Source: Eubacterium sp. UBA5416 (GTDB lineage Bacteria; Bacillota; Clostridia; Lachnospirales; Lachnospiraceae). Taken from it: 37,475 nt of DNA. The notes below the pieces were generated by a model. The model did not search any database. It saw only the letters and a list, made by a program, of their open reading frames with translations, and was not told the DNA's origin. Position 1 is the first letter of the stretch. Every line of letters begins with the position of its first letter. The stretch is from assembly GCA_002409525.1 (NCBI GenBank), contig DHNM01000043.1, positions 30,616 through 68,090 of the forward strand, in the 5' to 3' direction. This document shows, piece by piece, positions 17,607 through 25,165 of this stretch. Position numbers and translations under genes: made by a program.

Positions 17607-19214
17607 ATGATTTTAACTGAAAACGGTTTAAAAAGTGATGAATGGAAAGCTGCCGGATATCAGATGCCATTGTTTGACCGCAAATCTGTAACTGAGAAGA
17701 CACAGAAGTCACCAAAATGGGTCCACTTTGGCGCGGGAAATATCTTCCGTGCCTTCCAGGCAAATCTGATGCAGAAATTGTTAAATGAAGGCCTTTGCGA
17801 TACCGGACTTGTAGTGGCGGAAGGGTTCGACTATGACATCATAAACATGGTGAATAAACCACACGACAACTTAAGTATTCTGATGACACTGAAGGCTGAC
17901 AATACAGTGGAAAAAAGTGTGATCGGAAGTATTGTGGAGTCTGTGATTCTGGACAGTGAAGATCAGGCGGAATATTCCAGGATGAAAGAGATCTTCTCGA
18001 ATCCGTCTCTTCAGATGGCAAGCTTTACCATTACAGAAAAAGGCTATCAGTTGGCAGATGCGTCCGGAAATGTTCACGCAGATGTGAAAAGAGACTGGGA
18101 AAACGGTCCCGGAAAGCCCGAAAGTTACATCGGAAAGATTGCATCGTTACTGTACACCCGTTATCAGGCGGGTAAACTGCCGATTGCGATGGTGAGCATG
18201 GACAATTGTTCTCATAATGGAGAAAAACTGGAACATGCCGTTATGGCATTTGCAGAGGCCTGGGTGAAAGCCGGATCTGCAGAAGAAGGATTTATGATCT
18301 ATCTGCAGGATGAAAACAAAGTCAGCTTTCCCTGGACCATGATTGATAAGATCACACCGCGCCCGGACAAAAAGGTTGAGGAAATCTTAAAGAAAGATGG
18401 TGTGGAGGATGTTAGCCCGCTGATCACACCAAAGCATACGTATGTAGCTTCTTTCGTAAATTCAGAAGAATGCGAGTATCTGGTGATAGAAGACAAGTTC
18501 CCGAACGGACGTCTGTCGCTGGAAAAAGCGGGAGTCATGTTCGCAGATCGTGACACCGTGGAAAAGGTGGAGCGGATGAAAGTCTGCACCTGCCTGAATC
18601 CGCTGCATACAGCACTGGCAGTCTATGGGTGTCTGCTGGGATATGATCTGATTTCAGAGGAGATGAAGAACCCGGTTCTTAAAAAGATGGTCGAACAGAT
18701 TGGCTATAGAGAAGGGCTTCCGGTTGTGACGGATCCCGGAATTCTCAACCCTGAGAAATTTATCGATGAAGTTGTAAACAAAAGAATTCCGAATCCATTT
18801 ATGCCGGACACCCCCCAGAGAATCGCCACAGATACGTCACAAAAACTGGCGATTCGATATGGTGAGACAGTAAAAGCCTATCTGGACGATGATACTCTGG
18901 ATGTAAAGGATCTCAAGATGATTCCCCTTGTATATGCCGGCTGGTTCCGATATCTGATGGGAATCGATGATGAAGGCAGACAGTTTGAACTCAGCCCGGA
19001 TCCCATGCTGGATACGATCTGCCCTGCAATTGCGTCACTGAAACTGGGCAGGGCAGATGATGCCGGGAAAGTACTCAAACCATTTTTACAGAATCCTTCT
19101 ATATTTGGTATAGACTTGTACAAGGCCGGTCTCGCGGATCAGGTTCTGGAATATTACAGAGAGCTTGCAGAAGGCCCGGGAGCGATTAAGCGGACATTGG
19201 AGAAATACGTATGA
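17607..19214 (+). CDS. uxuB: Fructuronate reductase-type oxidoreductase UxuB (535 aa)
   Basis: Member of the long-chain mannitol dehydrogenase family; beside uxuA it is best called the NAD(H)-dependent D-fructuronate reductase giving D-mannonate. The N-terminal nucleotide-binding stretch reads HFGAGNIFRAF near residue 33-43, and the family's catalytic Lys/Asn/His pattern appears as KVCTCLNPLHTAL. The length of 535 is normal for Firmicutes members. The start is ATG 17607, with AAGGAGA 9 bases upstream, one base after the uxuA stop. Members of this family also act on mannitol, altronate or other polyols, so the substrate rests on the uxuA neighbour. Confidence 0.9.
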   Translation: MILTENGLKSDEWKAAGYQMPLFDRKSVTEKTQKSPKWVHFGAGNIFRAFQANLMQKLLNEGLCDTGLVVAEGFDYDIINMVNKPHDNLSILMTLKADNTVEKSVIGSIVESVILDSEDQAEYSRMKEIFSNPSLQMASFTITEKGYQLADASGNVHADVKRDWENGPGKPESYIGKIASLLYTRYQAGKLPIAMVSMDNCSHNGEKLEHAVMAFAEAWVKAGSAEEGFMIYLQDENKVSFPWTMIDKITPRPDKKVEEILKKDGVEDVSPLITPKHTYVASFVNSEECEYLVIEDKFPNGRLSLEKAGVMFADRDTVEKVERMKVCTCLNPLHTALAVYGCLLGYDLISEEMKNPVLKKMVEQIGYREGLPVVTDPGILNPEKFIDEVVNKRIPNPFMPDTPQRIATDTSQKLAIRYGETVKAYLDDDTLDVKDLKMIPLVYAGWFRYLMGIDDEGRQFELSPDPMLDTICPAIASLKLGRADDAGKVLKPFLQNPSIFGIDLYKAGLADQVLEYYRELAEGPGAIKRTLEKYV

Positions 19215-19229
19215 TACAAGGGTCAAAAG

Positions 19230-19264
19230 GTTATGCGTTTCATGCTTGCATGAAACAGCATAAC
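19230..19264 (+). other. Strong hairpin after uxuB
   Basis: GTTATGC plus GTTTCATG (19230-19244) pairs with CATGAAAC and GCATAAC (19249-19264) across a CTTG loop and one bulged A, giving about 15 base pairs. No T run follows, so it is not a clear intrinsic terminator; it could stabilise the 3' end of the uxuAB mRNA or be an operator-like palindrome. Confidence 0.6.
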
Positions 19265-19288
19265 TTTAGGATCTGAACAAAATTCATC

Positions 19289-19317
19289 TTGCAATTTCTG
19301 TCAATTTATGATATCAT
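19289..19317 (+). promoter_or_regulatory. Promoter of tRNA-Leu
   Basis: TTGCAA (19289-19294), a 17-base spacer and TATCAT (19312-19317) lie 28 bases before the tRNA. Confidence 0.6.
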
Positions 19318-19344
19318 TATTTTTGCTTGTTAAGAAAAAGATGT

Positions 19345-19427
19345 GCCGGCGTGTCGGAATGGCAGACGAGGCAGACTCAAAATCTGTTGTGGGCAACCAC
19401 GTGCGGGTTCAAGTCCCGCTGCCGGCA
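19345..19427 (+). tRNA. tRNA-Leu(CAA)
   Basis: A class II tRNA of 83 bases: acceptor arms GCCGGCG/TGCCGGC, anticodon loop CTCAAAA (anticodon CAA, reading UUG), a long variable arm near TTGTGGGCAACCACG, T-loop GGTTCAAGTCC and discriminator A. CCA is not encoded. It is followed by a terminator. Confidence 0.96.
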
Positions 19428-19434
19428 TAATATT

Positions 19435-19473
19435 ACCTCAAAATCCTGTTTGAAAGGACTTTGAGGTTTTTTT
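19435..19473 (+). terminator. Intrinsic terminator of tRNA-Leu
   Basis: CCTCAAAATCC (19436-19446) pairs with GGACTTTGAGG (19456-19466) with one mismatch, followed by seven T. Confidence 0.85.
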
Positions 19474-19487
19474 ATAACTGAAAGGAC

Positions 19488-19540
19488 ATGGAAATAACTG
19501 ACAGCCGGGCGGCTGAAAGCTGTTTCCATGCCCTTTTAAT
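19488..19540. terminator. Possible terminator of tRNA-Gly on the minus strand
   Basis: A hairpin with outer arms CATGGAAA/TTTCCATG encloses a perfect inner CAGCC-GGGC-GGCTG hairpin. It lies just past the 3' end of the minus-strand tRNA-Gly, and on plus it ends in TTTT, so it may work in both directions. Confidence 0.45.
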
Positions 19541-19562
19541 ATACAGATTTGAGCACAAAAAA

Positions 19563-19633
19563 AGCAGATAGCGAGAATCGAACTCGTCTCTCCAGCTTGG
19601 GAAGCTAGCGTTCTACCGATGAACTATATCTGC
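19563..19633 (-). tRNA. tRNA-Gly(CCC)
   Basis: 71 bases on the minus strand: acceptor arms GCAGATA/TATCTGC, anticodon stem CTAGC/GCTGG with loop TTCCCAA (anticodon CCC, reading GGG), T-loop GTTCGATTC and discriminator U. CCA is not encoded. A run of T follows in transcript direction. Confidence 0.94.
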
Positions 19634-19660
19634 GTAAGAATATTTTTCCTGACAGATTAT

Positions 19661-19689
19661 AGTATAATGTCTCAGAGCGAAAAAATCAA
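19661..19689 (-). promoter_or_regulatory. Promoter of tRNA-Gly
   Basis: On the minus strand TTGATT (19684-19689), a 17-base spacer and TATACT (19661-19666) lie 27 bases before the tRNA. Confidence 0.7.
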
Positions 19690-19795
19690 GTAATATTTTC
19701 AAATTTTCTGTTTCAGCAACTTTTATTGTACAAGTTCCACAGATCTGAAATAAAACCTTTTGTCTTATGAATAACTTGTTTTAAGGGGTCATATA

Positions 19796-19803
19796 CATAC
19801 TTT
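19796..19803 (+). promoter_or_regulatory. Candidate sigma-E -10 element of the spoIIIA operon
   Basis: CATACTTT resembles the sigma-E -10 consensus CATACAMT and sits about 50 bases before spoIIIAA, an operon known to be sigma-E-dependent in Bacillus. The -35 is not clear at the right spacing. Confidence 0.4.
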
Positions 19804-19847
19804 AAGAGACAAAAGGGGGCAAGAGTAATGTGTAAGAGGTGGATAGG

Positions 19848-20810
19848 TTGAGAAAAGCGGAAATCATCAGGCTGTTTGCAAAGCCGATACGCAGTATTTT
19901 AGAACGGTTTGATAAGGATTTTGACGGAATTTATGAGATCAGGCTTCGGACCGGGGCGCCGCTTCAGATGATTTATGAAGGAAGAGACTGCTTTCTGAAG
20001 GAGAGCGGAGGAGAAACTTATCTTCCAAAAAATGCCTACAGGGTTACGACCGAGGATATATGCGAAACGATGGAGTACATAGGGGATTATTCACTTTACG
20101 CTTTTGAGGACGAGCTTAGGCAGGGCTTTTTGACGGTGCAGGGAGGGCACCGGGTAGGTGTCGCCGGACAGGTGATCGTGGAAGATGGAAAGATCAGAGG
20201 CGTCAGCCCGATTACTTGTGTAAATGTGCGTATTTCACATCAGATTATAGGATGTGGGGATGTACTTTTCCCTTACCTCTGGGATTGCACCGAATTCTGT
20301 CACACACTTATTATTTCAGCTCCCCGATGTGGGAAAACAACATTACTGCGGGATGTTGTAAGGCAGCTTTCAGATGGAAATGAGAGATTTCCGGGGATGA
20401 CAGTCGGTGTGGTGGATGAGAGGTCTGAGATTGCAGGATGCTATCAGGGAGTGCCGCAGAATGATGTCGGAATCCGCACAGATGTGCTGGACGGGTGTCC
20501 GAAAGCAGAAGGTATGATGATGCTGATTCGTTCTATGTCACCGCAGGTGGTAGCAGTTGATGAGATCGGCACAGCAGCTGATATCCGGGCACTGGAATCG
20601 GTTTTAAACTGCGGATGTAAGGTACTGGCTACAATTCATGGAAACAACATCGATGATGTCAGGAAAAAGCCCCTATTGTCCTCTATGGTGGATGCACATG
20701 TATTTGAACGCTATGTGCTGCTTTCCAACCGAATGAGGGCGGGAACAGTACAAGCTGTATTTGACGGGAGAGGAACCTGTTTATTTGAAAGGGAGAGATT
20801 TGCATGTTGA
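19848..20810 (+). CDS. spoIIIAA: Stage III sporulation ATPase SpoIIIAA (320 aa)
   Basis: Secretion-type ATPase of the mother cell that powers or assembles the SpoIIIA-SpoIIQ channel linking mother cell and forespore. Walker A reads APRCGKTT (about residues 158-165) and Walker B reads QVVAVDEIG (about 233-241), with a TIHG sensor motif after it. I prefer TTG 19848, because GAGGTG lies 6 bases before it; the in-frame GTG at 19839 falls inside that site. It is the first gene of the eight-gene operon and overlaps spoIIIAB by 7 bases. Confidence 0.95.
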   Translation: MRKAEIIRLFAKPIRSILERFDKDFDGIYEIRLRTGAPLQMIYEGRDCFLKESGGETYLPKNAYRVTTEDICETMEYIGDYSLYAFEDELRQGFLTVQGGHRVGVAGQVIVEDGKIRGVSPITCVNVRISHQIIGCGDVLFPYLWDCTEFCHTLIISAPRCGKTTLLRDVVRQLSDGNERFPGMTVGVVDERSEIAGCYQGVPQNDVGIRTDVLDGCPKAEGMMMLIRSMSPQVVAVDEIGTAADIRALESVLNCGCKVLATIHGNNIDDVRKKPLLSSMVDAHVFERYVLLSNRMRAGTVQAVFDGRGTCLFERERFAC

Positions 20811-21322
20811 GAGGAATAGCGATTGTACTCCTGGTAATATGCTGCGGGCTGCTTGGATTTGCGAAAAGCAGAGCAGAATCCGGGAGAATTAAGGAACTAA
20901 AGTCTTTGAGAAGAATGACATCTTTACTGACTGGCGCGATCAGTTTTGGGGCAGTCCCGCTGCCGGCTGCTCTTGCCTCAGTGGGGGGAAAAATGGAAAA
21001 ACCATATAGGGATTTTCTTCAGAAGGTATCAGGAGAATTAAAAGACCTTCCGGGTCAGTCATTTACCGAGGTGTTTAACCGGAACGTGGATGAATATCTA
21101 TGTGATTCTCATCTTCGCAGAGAAGACCGTGATTCACTGAAAGGTATGGGGGCAGACCTGGGATTTCTGGATAAACAGATGCAGCTTATGACGCTGAAGG
21201 CATATCAGGAAGAATTGGATGAAAAGATAAACGGACTGAACAGTGATCTGCCGACAAGAATGAAACTGTATCAGAGTCTCGGAATTATGGGAGGATTATT
21301 TTTTGCCATACTTCTGATTTAG
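20804..21322 (+). CDS. spoIIIAB: Stage III sporulation protein SpoIIIAB (172 aa)
   Basis: Membrane component of the SpoIIIA complex, related to type II secretion GspF-like proteins. A hydrophobic N-terminal helix (residues about 2-20) and another at the very C-terminus (IMGGLFFAILLI) flank a helical soluble part. The ATG overlaps the end of spoIIIAA by 7 bases, with GGGAG 8 bases upstream. Length and position are those of the family. Confidence 0.94.
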   Translation: MLRGIAIVLLVICCGLLGFAKSRAESGRIKELKSLRRMTSLLTGAISFGAVPLPAALASVGGKMEKPYRDFLQKVSGELKDLPGQSFTEVFNRNVDEYLCDSHLRREDRDSLKGMGADLGFLDKQMQLMTLKAYQEELDEKINGLNSDLPTRMKLYQSLGIMGGLFFAILLI

Positions 21323-21344
21323 CCAGAGCGGGAAAGGAGAACAG

Positions 21345-21539
21345 GTGGAGGTCGGAATTATCTTTAAAATCGGGGCAGTGGGAATTCTGGTTTCTGTATT
21401 AGGGCAGGTTCTAAAACACAGCGGCCGCGAAGATCAGGCATTTCTGACCAGCCTTGCAGGGCTGATTGTGGTGTTGTTCTGGCTGCTGCCTTATATATCT
21501 GATTTATTTGACACACTAAGAAAATTGTTCGTATTTTAG
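21345..21539 (+). CDS. spoIIIAC: Stage III sporulation protein SpoIIIAC (64 aa)
   Basis: A small membrane protein with two hydrophobic helices (about residues 5-22 and 35-57), as in the SpoIIIAC family, which forms part of the membrane base of the channel. It starts at GTG with AAAGGAG 5 bases upstream, and lies 22 bases after spoIIIAB and 11 before spoIIIAD. Its short length is normal. Confidence 0.94.
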   Translation: MEVGIIFKIGAVGILVSVLGQVLKHSGREDQAFLTSLAGLIVVLFWLLPYISDLFDTLRKLFVF

Positions 21540-21550
21540 GAGGTGTCGCC

Positions 21551-21937
21551 TTGGACGTGATAAAAATAGCAGTATTGGGCATAGCCGGGATTATTTTATG
21601 CCTGATTGTAAAAGAGTTCCGCCCGGAATATGCAGCCTATATCTCTATGGCGACCGGCATCTGTATCCTGCTTTTGGCTACAGGAAAACTTCAGTATCTG
21701 CTTGACATGGTAAAAAAACTGGAAAAATATGCTCCGATTGATTCGACCTACCTATATACGATTTTTAAAATGATCGGAATCACATACGTCGGACAGTTTT
21801 CAGCCGGTTTATGTAAAGACGCGGGGTATTCTTCCGTCGCAGGACAGATTGAGATCTTTTGTAAATTGTCTATATTAGCCTTAAGCATGCCGATATTGAT
21901 TTCACTGCTGGATACGATTCAGGGATTTCTCACATGA
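21551..21937 (+). CDS. spoIIIAD: Stage III sporulation protein SpoIIIAD (128 aa)
   Basis: A membrane protein with about four hydrophobic segments, in the usual place after spoIIIAC, to which it is distantly related. The start is TTG with AGGAGG 7 bases upstream. Its stop overlaps the ATG of spoIIIAE by 4 bases (ATGA). Length is typical. Role: membrane part of the SpoIIIA channel complex. Confidence 0.94.
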   Translation: MDVIKIAVLGIAGIILCLIVKEFRPEYAAYISMATGICILLLATGKLQYLLDMVKKLEKYAPIDSTYLYTIFKMIGITYVGQFSAGLCKDAGYSSVAGQIEIFCKLSILALSMPILISLLDTIQGFLT

Positions 21938-23085
21938 AAAAGAATATGATAACACTGATGCTGCTTATCCTGCTCCTGTTTCTGGGAGGACAAGCGGTCC
22001 GGGCAGACGGGGATGACGAGAATCAGACGGAAGTGGAAGATTCGCTGATGGATACCATGGATTTTGACTCTATTCAGGAAGCAGTGGATGAGATGCTTGA
22101 GGATAGTTCCGTTTCTTTTTATGATGCCGTCAAAGAGCTGATTAAAGGGGAACATCCGTTTTCGTATGAGAATATCAAGAATATGGTACTAACGCTGATA
22201 CAGTCGAGCTGGGGGACGCAGAAGACCATATGGATCAATATACTGATTCTGGTACTTGCGTCAGCATTGTTTTCAAATTTTTCAGGGCTTTTCAGTGACG
22301 GGCAGCTGGGGGAGATGAGTTTCTATATCGTATTCCTGCTGGTGTTCGGACTTCTGATTAAGAATTTCACAACACTTAGCAGAGAGCTTGAAAATACCCT
22401 GAAAGGTGTTATTACTTTTATGCGTGCACTTACCCCCGCGTACTATCTTTCGATTGCAACTGCGACCGGCGCTAGCTCTGCGACGATGTTTTACCAGATT
22501 GTGCTCGTAATTATTGCGCTGGTGGAGAACGTACTGATCAAACTGGTACTGCCCGGAATTCATATCTATATTCTGATGTCGTTCGTTGACCAGCTGTCTA
22601 AAGAAGATATGATGGATTCCATGGCGGAATTACTGAAAAATGTCTTAAGCTGGACGATGAATACGATGCTTGGCATAGTGGTAGGACTGCAGGTGACCAG
22701 GAATCTGATATCACCGGCATTAGACTCTTTAAAAAGAACAACAATAGGTAAGACTGCAGGAGCGATTCCGGGAGTGGGAAATGCTATCAACTCCGTGACT
22801 GAGATGGTAATCGGATCGGCTGTGTTGGTTAAAAACTGCCTTGGGGTGGCGGCTGTGGTTATTTTATTTTTATGTGCACTGAAGCCGGTTTTGCACATCG
22901 CTGTCACCGGGCTGTCCTATAGGTTTCTGGCTGCATTTTCCGAGCCTGTTTCGGACGAGCGTATTGTAGAAGCCCTGAACGCTATGGGAGAAGGCTGTGG
23001 TCTGCTGCTGAAAGCATTATTTACGACAGAGGTGCTGTTCTTACTCACAATAGCTATTTTAGCGGGATCTTCCGGCGGTATATGA
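21934..23085 (+). CDS. spoIIIAE: Stage III sporulation protein SpoIIIAE (383 aa)
   Basis: The largest membrane subunit of the SpoIIIA complex. An N-terminal signal-like hydrophobic stretch (residues 5-23, ending around VRADG) is followed by an acidic segment and then about seven hydrophobic helices, which give the known polytopic layout. The internal PGVGNAINSVTEMVIGS region is typical of the family. It overlaps spoIIIAD by 4 bases and is followed by spoIIIAF after 18 bases with AGGAGG. Confidence 0.95.
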   Translation: MKKNMITLMLLILLLFLGGQAVRADGDDENQTEVEDSLMDTMDFDSIQEAVDEMLEDSSVSFYDAVKELIKGEHPFSYENIKNMVLTLIQSSWGTQKTIWINILILVLASALFSNFSGLFSDGQLGEMSFYIVFLLVFGLLIKNFTTLSRELENTLKGVITFMRALTPAYYLSIATATGASSATMFYQIVLVIIALVENVLIKLVLPGIHIYILMSFVDQLSKEDMMDSMAELLKNVLSWTMNTMLGIVVGLQVTRNLISPALDSLKRTTIGKTAGAIPGVGNAINSVTEMVIGSAVLVKNCLGVAAVVILFLCALKPVLHIAVTGLSYRFLAAFSEPVSDERIVEALNAMGEGCGLLLKALFTTEVLFLLTIAILAGSSGGI

Positions 23086-23103
23086 TGAATAGGAGGAACG
23101 GAG

Positions 23104-23652
23104 ATGGAAGCGATTTATGACTGGATGCGAAATCTGGCCTTCTTTTTTATCTTTATGACTGCCATTTTAAACTGTCTTCCCAGTAACCAATATCGAAAGT
23201 ATGTACAGTTTTTCCTAGGCATAGTTCTGCTGATCCTTTTATCCAAGCCTCTTCTCAAACTGGTGAATCTGGATTCAGTTTTAGATGACAAGCTAAGTTC
23301 GGAAACTCTTGAACAGGAATTAAAAAGCAGCCGGAATTCCGCATATTCCGTGGAGGGGGTGCAGGAGGGACTTCTGGAGGATGCCTACGCAAAAGAAATA
23401 GAAGGACAAATCAGTGACATGTTCAAAGAACAGGAGATTCAGGTGGACGAGATTAAAGTCACTTTGAAAGGGGAAGAAGATAATCTTCAGGTGGAAAAGA
23501 TATCTCTTTCGGCCAGCAATATGCAGGAGCCGTTGTATCGGGAGGAGGGAGATGATATGGACCGGAACTTTCAGAGAAAGCTCGATGAGGCAAAAACTAA
23601 GCTGTCACAGGTCTATGAAGTAGATGAGAGTCATATAGATATAAGCAGGTAG
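23104..23652 (+). CDS. spoIIIAF: Stage III sporulation protein SpoIIIAF (182 aa)
   Basis: Two N-terminal membrane helices (about residues 10-25 and 35-52) anchor a C-terminal soluble domain of the ring-building type found in SpoIIIAF. GGAGG lies 8 bases before the ATG. It is in the normal operon position, 12 bases before spoIIIAG. Role: ring subunit of the intermembrane channel. Confidence 0.93.
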   Translation: MEAIYDWMRNLAFFFIFMTAILNCLPSNQYRKYVQFFLGIVLLILLSKPLLKLVNLDSVLDDKLSSETLEQELKSSRNSAYSVEGVQEGLLEDAYAKEIEGQISDMFKEQEIQVDEIKVTLKGEEDNLQVEKISLSASNMQEPLYREEGDDMDRNFQRKLDEAKTKLSQVYEVDESHIDISR

Positions 23653-23664
23653 TGGGGTGGGAAG

Positions 23665-24237
23665 ATGAAAGAGAAAATAAAAGTTTTCCTTACAGGTATG
23701 AAAAAAGAGCAGATTGTCGTGTATGTGCTGCTCCTTTTACTGCTGATCGTGATTGCTTTTCCTGTAAAGAAAAAGGACGAGAAAACGAGTAAAAACAAAG
23801 AGGAGGTGGAACAAGGAAATTCTTCCCTGAAAGAGCATGACGCTACACAGGCAGAGGCGATGGAACAGGAGCTTTCCGGTGCTCTTTCCAAAGTCGAAGG
23901 TGTCGGAAACGTCAAAGTTGTGATTACACTTGAATCGACAAATCAGAAGGTTGTCGAGAAGGACCGTCCCACTTCAGAGAACAGTGAAAAGACTGACGGG
24001 GACGGAAAAAATTCTGTGGTCTCCTCGGGAAGCTCTGAGGAAAGTACCGTCTATGAAAAGAACAGTGACGGAGGTCAGACCCCTTATGTGGTGTCGGAAT
24101 CCTTCCCGGAAGTGAGAGGAGTGCTTGTCATAGCTGAAGGAGGAGATAATCCTGCTGTAAAACAGCAGATTTCTGAGGGTGTAATGGCATTATTTCGGGT
24201 GGATGCCCATAAAATTAAAGTAATGAAAATGAAATAA
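23665..24237 (+). CDS. spoIIIAG: Stage III sporulation protein SpoIIIAG (190 aa)
   Basis: One N-terminal membrane helix (about residues 17-34) is followed by a Lys/Glu-rich linker and a ring-building domain (GALSKVEGVGNVKVVITLES). Between the first strand of that domain and its end (VRGVLVIAEGGDNP) lies a Ser/Glu/Asp-rich insertion, a feature also known in other SpoIIIAG proteins. It forms a large ring between the two membranes. GGTGGG stands just before the ATG. Confidence 0.94.
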   Translation: MKEKIKVFLTGMKKEQIVVYVLLLLLLIVIAFPVKKKDEKTSKNKEEVEQGNSSLKEHDATQAEAMEQELSGALSKVEGVGNVKVVITLESTNQKVVEKDRPTSENSEKTDGDGKNSVVSSGSSEESTVYEKNSDGGQTPYVVSESFPEVRGVLVIAEGGDNPAVKQQISEGVMALFRVDAHKIKVMKMK

Positions 24238-24254
24238 AAAAGGAGAATGCTATT

Positions 24255-25046
24255 TTGAAGAAAAAACTGTTCAAGAAAAATCAGATAATAATTACAGCAT
24301 TGGCGGTTATGATTGCGGTAGCCGGGTATATTAATTATGCAGATAAAAACTTGAGCTCTAAGGGCAAAGAGGCAACAGCCAAAACCGAAGATGCCAAGGC
24401 AGAAAAAGACGACACAGTATTAAAAGACATCGAAAGTCTGGATACGGACATTACAGATGTGACGACGGAGAACGGAACGGCGAATGCATCGCCCGAGGAG
24501 ACAAATCCGGATCAGGCAAATCCAGATGAGGCAAACCCAGACGAAGCAAACCCGGATAATGCAAACTCAGATCAGGCGAATCCAGATGAAACGAAACCTG
24601 AAGATGCAGATACTGACAAGACAAATCCGAATGAGAGTGATAATCCGGATGCAGATGCTGCAAATGATACTCCCGGTGAAGCAGTACTCACAGGGGCGAA
24701 TACCTATCTTGCCCAGGCAAGACTTGACAGAGAACAAACACGCTCTCAGAATAAAGAGACTCTGCTTTCCATCATTAACAATACGCAGCTGTCAGAGGAT
24801 GAGCGTCAGGGCGCAATTAAAAGCATGGTTGATATGACCGATTCTGTAGAAAAAGAAGGTGCGGCAGAGCTGCTGCTGGAAGCAAAGGGATTTGAGGATG
24901 TTGTCGTCAATATGACCGGTGAGACTGTGGATGTTGTTGTGCCACAGAATGAACTGGGAGATGACCAGAGAGCTCAGATTGAAGACATCGTGAAACGTAA
25001 GACTGGTACACAGCCTGAGAATATTGTAATAACACCAATTGACTGA
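24255..25046 (+). CDS. spoIIIAH: Stage III sporulation protein SpoIIIAH with NPDxA repeat linker (263 aa)
   Basis: Single-pass mother-cell membrane protein whose C-terminal YscJ/FliF-like domain binds SpoIIQ of the forespore. A TTG start has AGGAG 9 bases upstream. The membrane helix spans about residues 10-26. The C-terminal domain is seen from about residue 165 (NNTQLSEDERQGAIKSMVDM) to the end. Between them is a long acidic linker with five-residue units, NPDQA, NPDEA, NPDEA, NPDNA, NSDQA, NPDET, then decayed copies. This makes the protein longer than the Bacillus form of about 220. It is the last gene of the operon. Confidence 0.94.
   Translation: MKKKLFKKNQIIITALAVMIAVAGYINYADKNLSSKGKEATAKTEDAKAEKDDTVLKDIESLDTDITDVTTENGTANASPEETNPDQANPDEANPDEANPDNANSDQANPDETKPEDADTDKTNPNESDNPDADAANDTPGEAVLTGANTYLAQARLDREQTRSQNKETLLSIINNTQLSEDERQGAIKSMVDMTDSVEKEGAAELLLEAKGFEDVVVNMTGETVDVVVPQNELGDDQRAQIEDIVKRKTGTQPENIVITPID
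24501..24620 (+). repeat. Degenerate 15-base coding tandem repeat in spoIIIAH
   Basis: About six to eight units, each coding for N-P-D-x-A or a variant, differ mainly at third codon positions. The repeat lies in frame and extends the periplasmic linker. Confidence 0.8.
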
Positions 25047-25094
25047 CTACCATTCATATGATAAAATACATAAGTTAGCGTTATAGACTACAAT

Positions 25095-25121
25095 GGGGCA
25101 TGTGCCAGACGCACATGTCCC
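25095..25121 (+). other. Hairpin between spoIIIAH and prfC
   Basis: GGGGCATGTGC (25095-25105) pairs over all 11 bases with GCACATGTCCC (25111-25121), one pair being G-T. No T run follows, so it is a terminator without a T tract, or an mRNA 3' stabiliser of the spoIIIA operon. Confidence 0.55.
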
Positions 25122-25165
25122 GATAAATATAAAAGTAATTCACGGATTTTAGGAGGCTTATTTTA

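Noticed and set aside
19651..19666. CTGACA and TATAAT on plus before the spoIIIA operon
   Set aside because: The two boxes are only 8 bases apart, too close for a promoter; the same stretch reads as a good tRNA-Gly promoter on minus.
24501..24620. Regular repeats that could suggest a CRISPR-like array
   Set aside because: The units are 15 bases, in frame and without spacers; they code for a protein linker.
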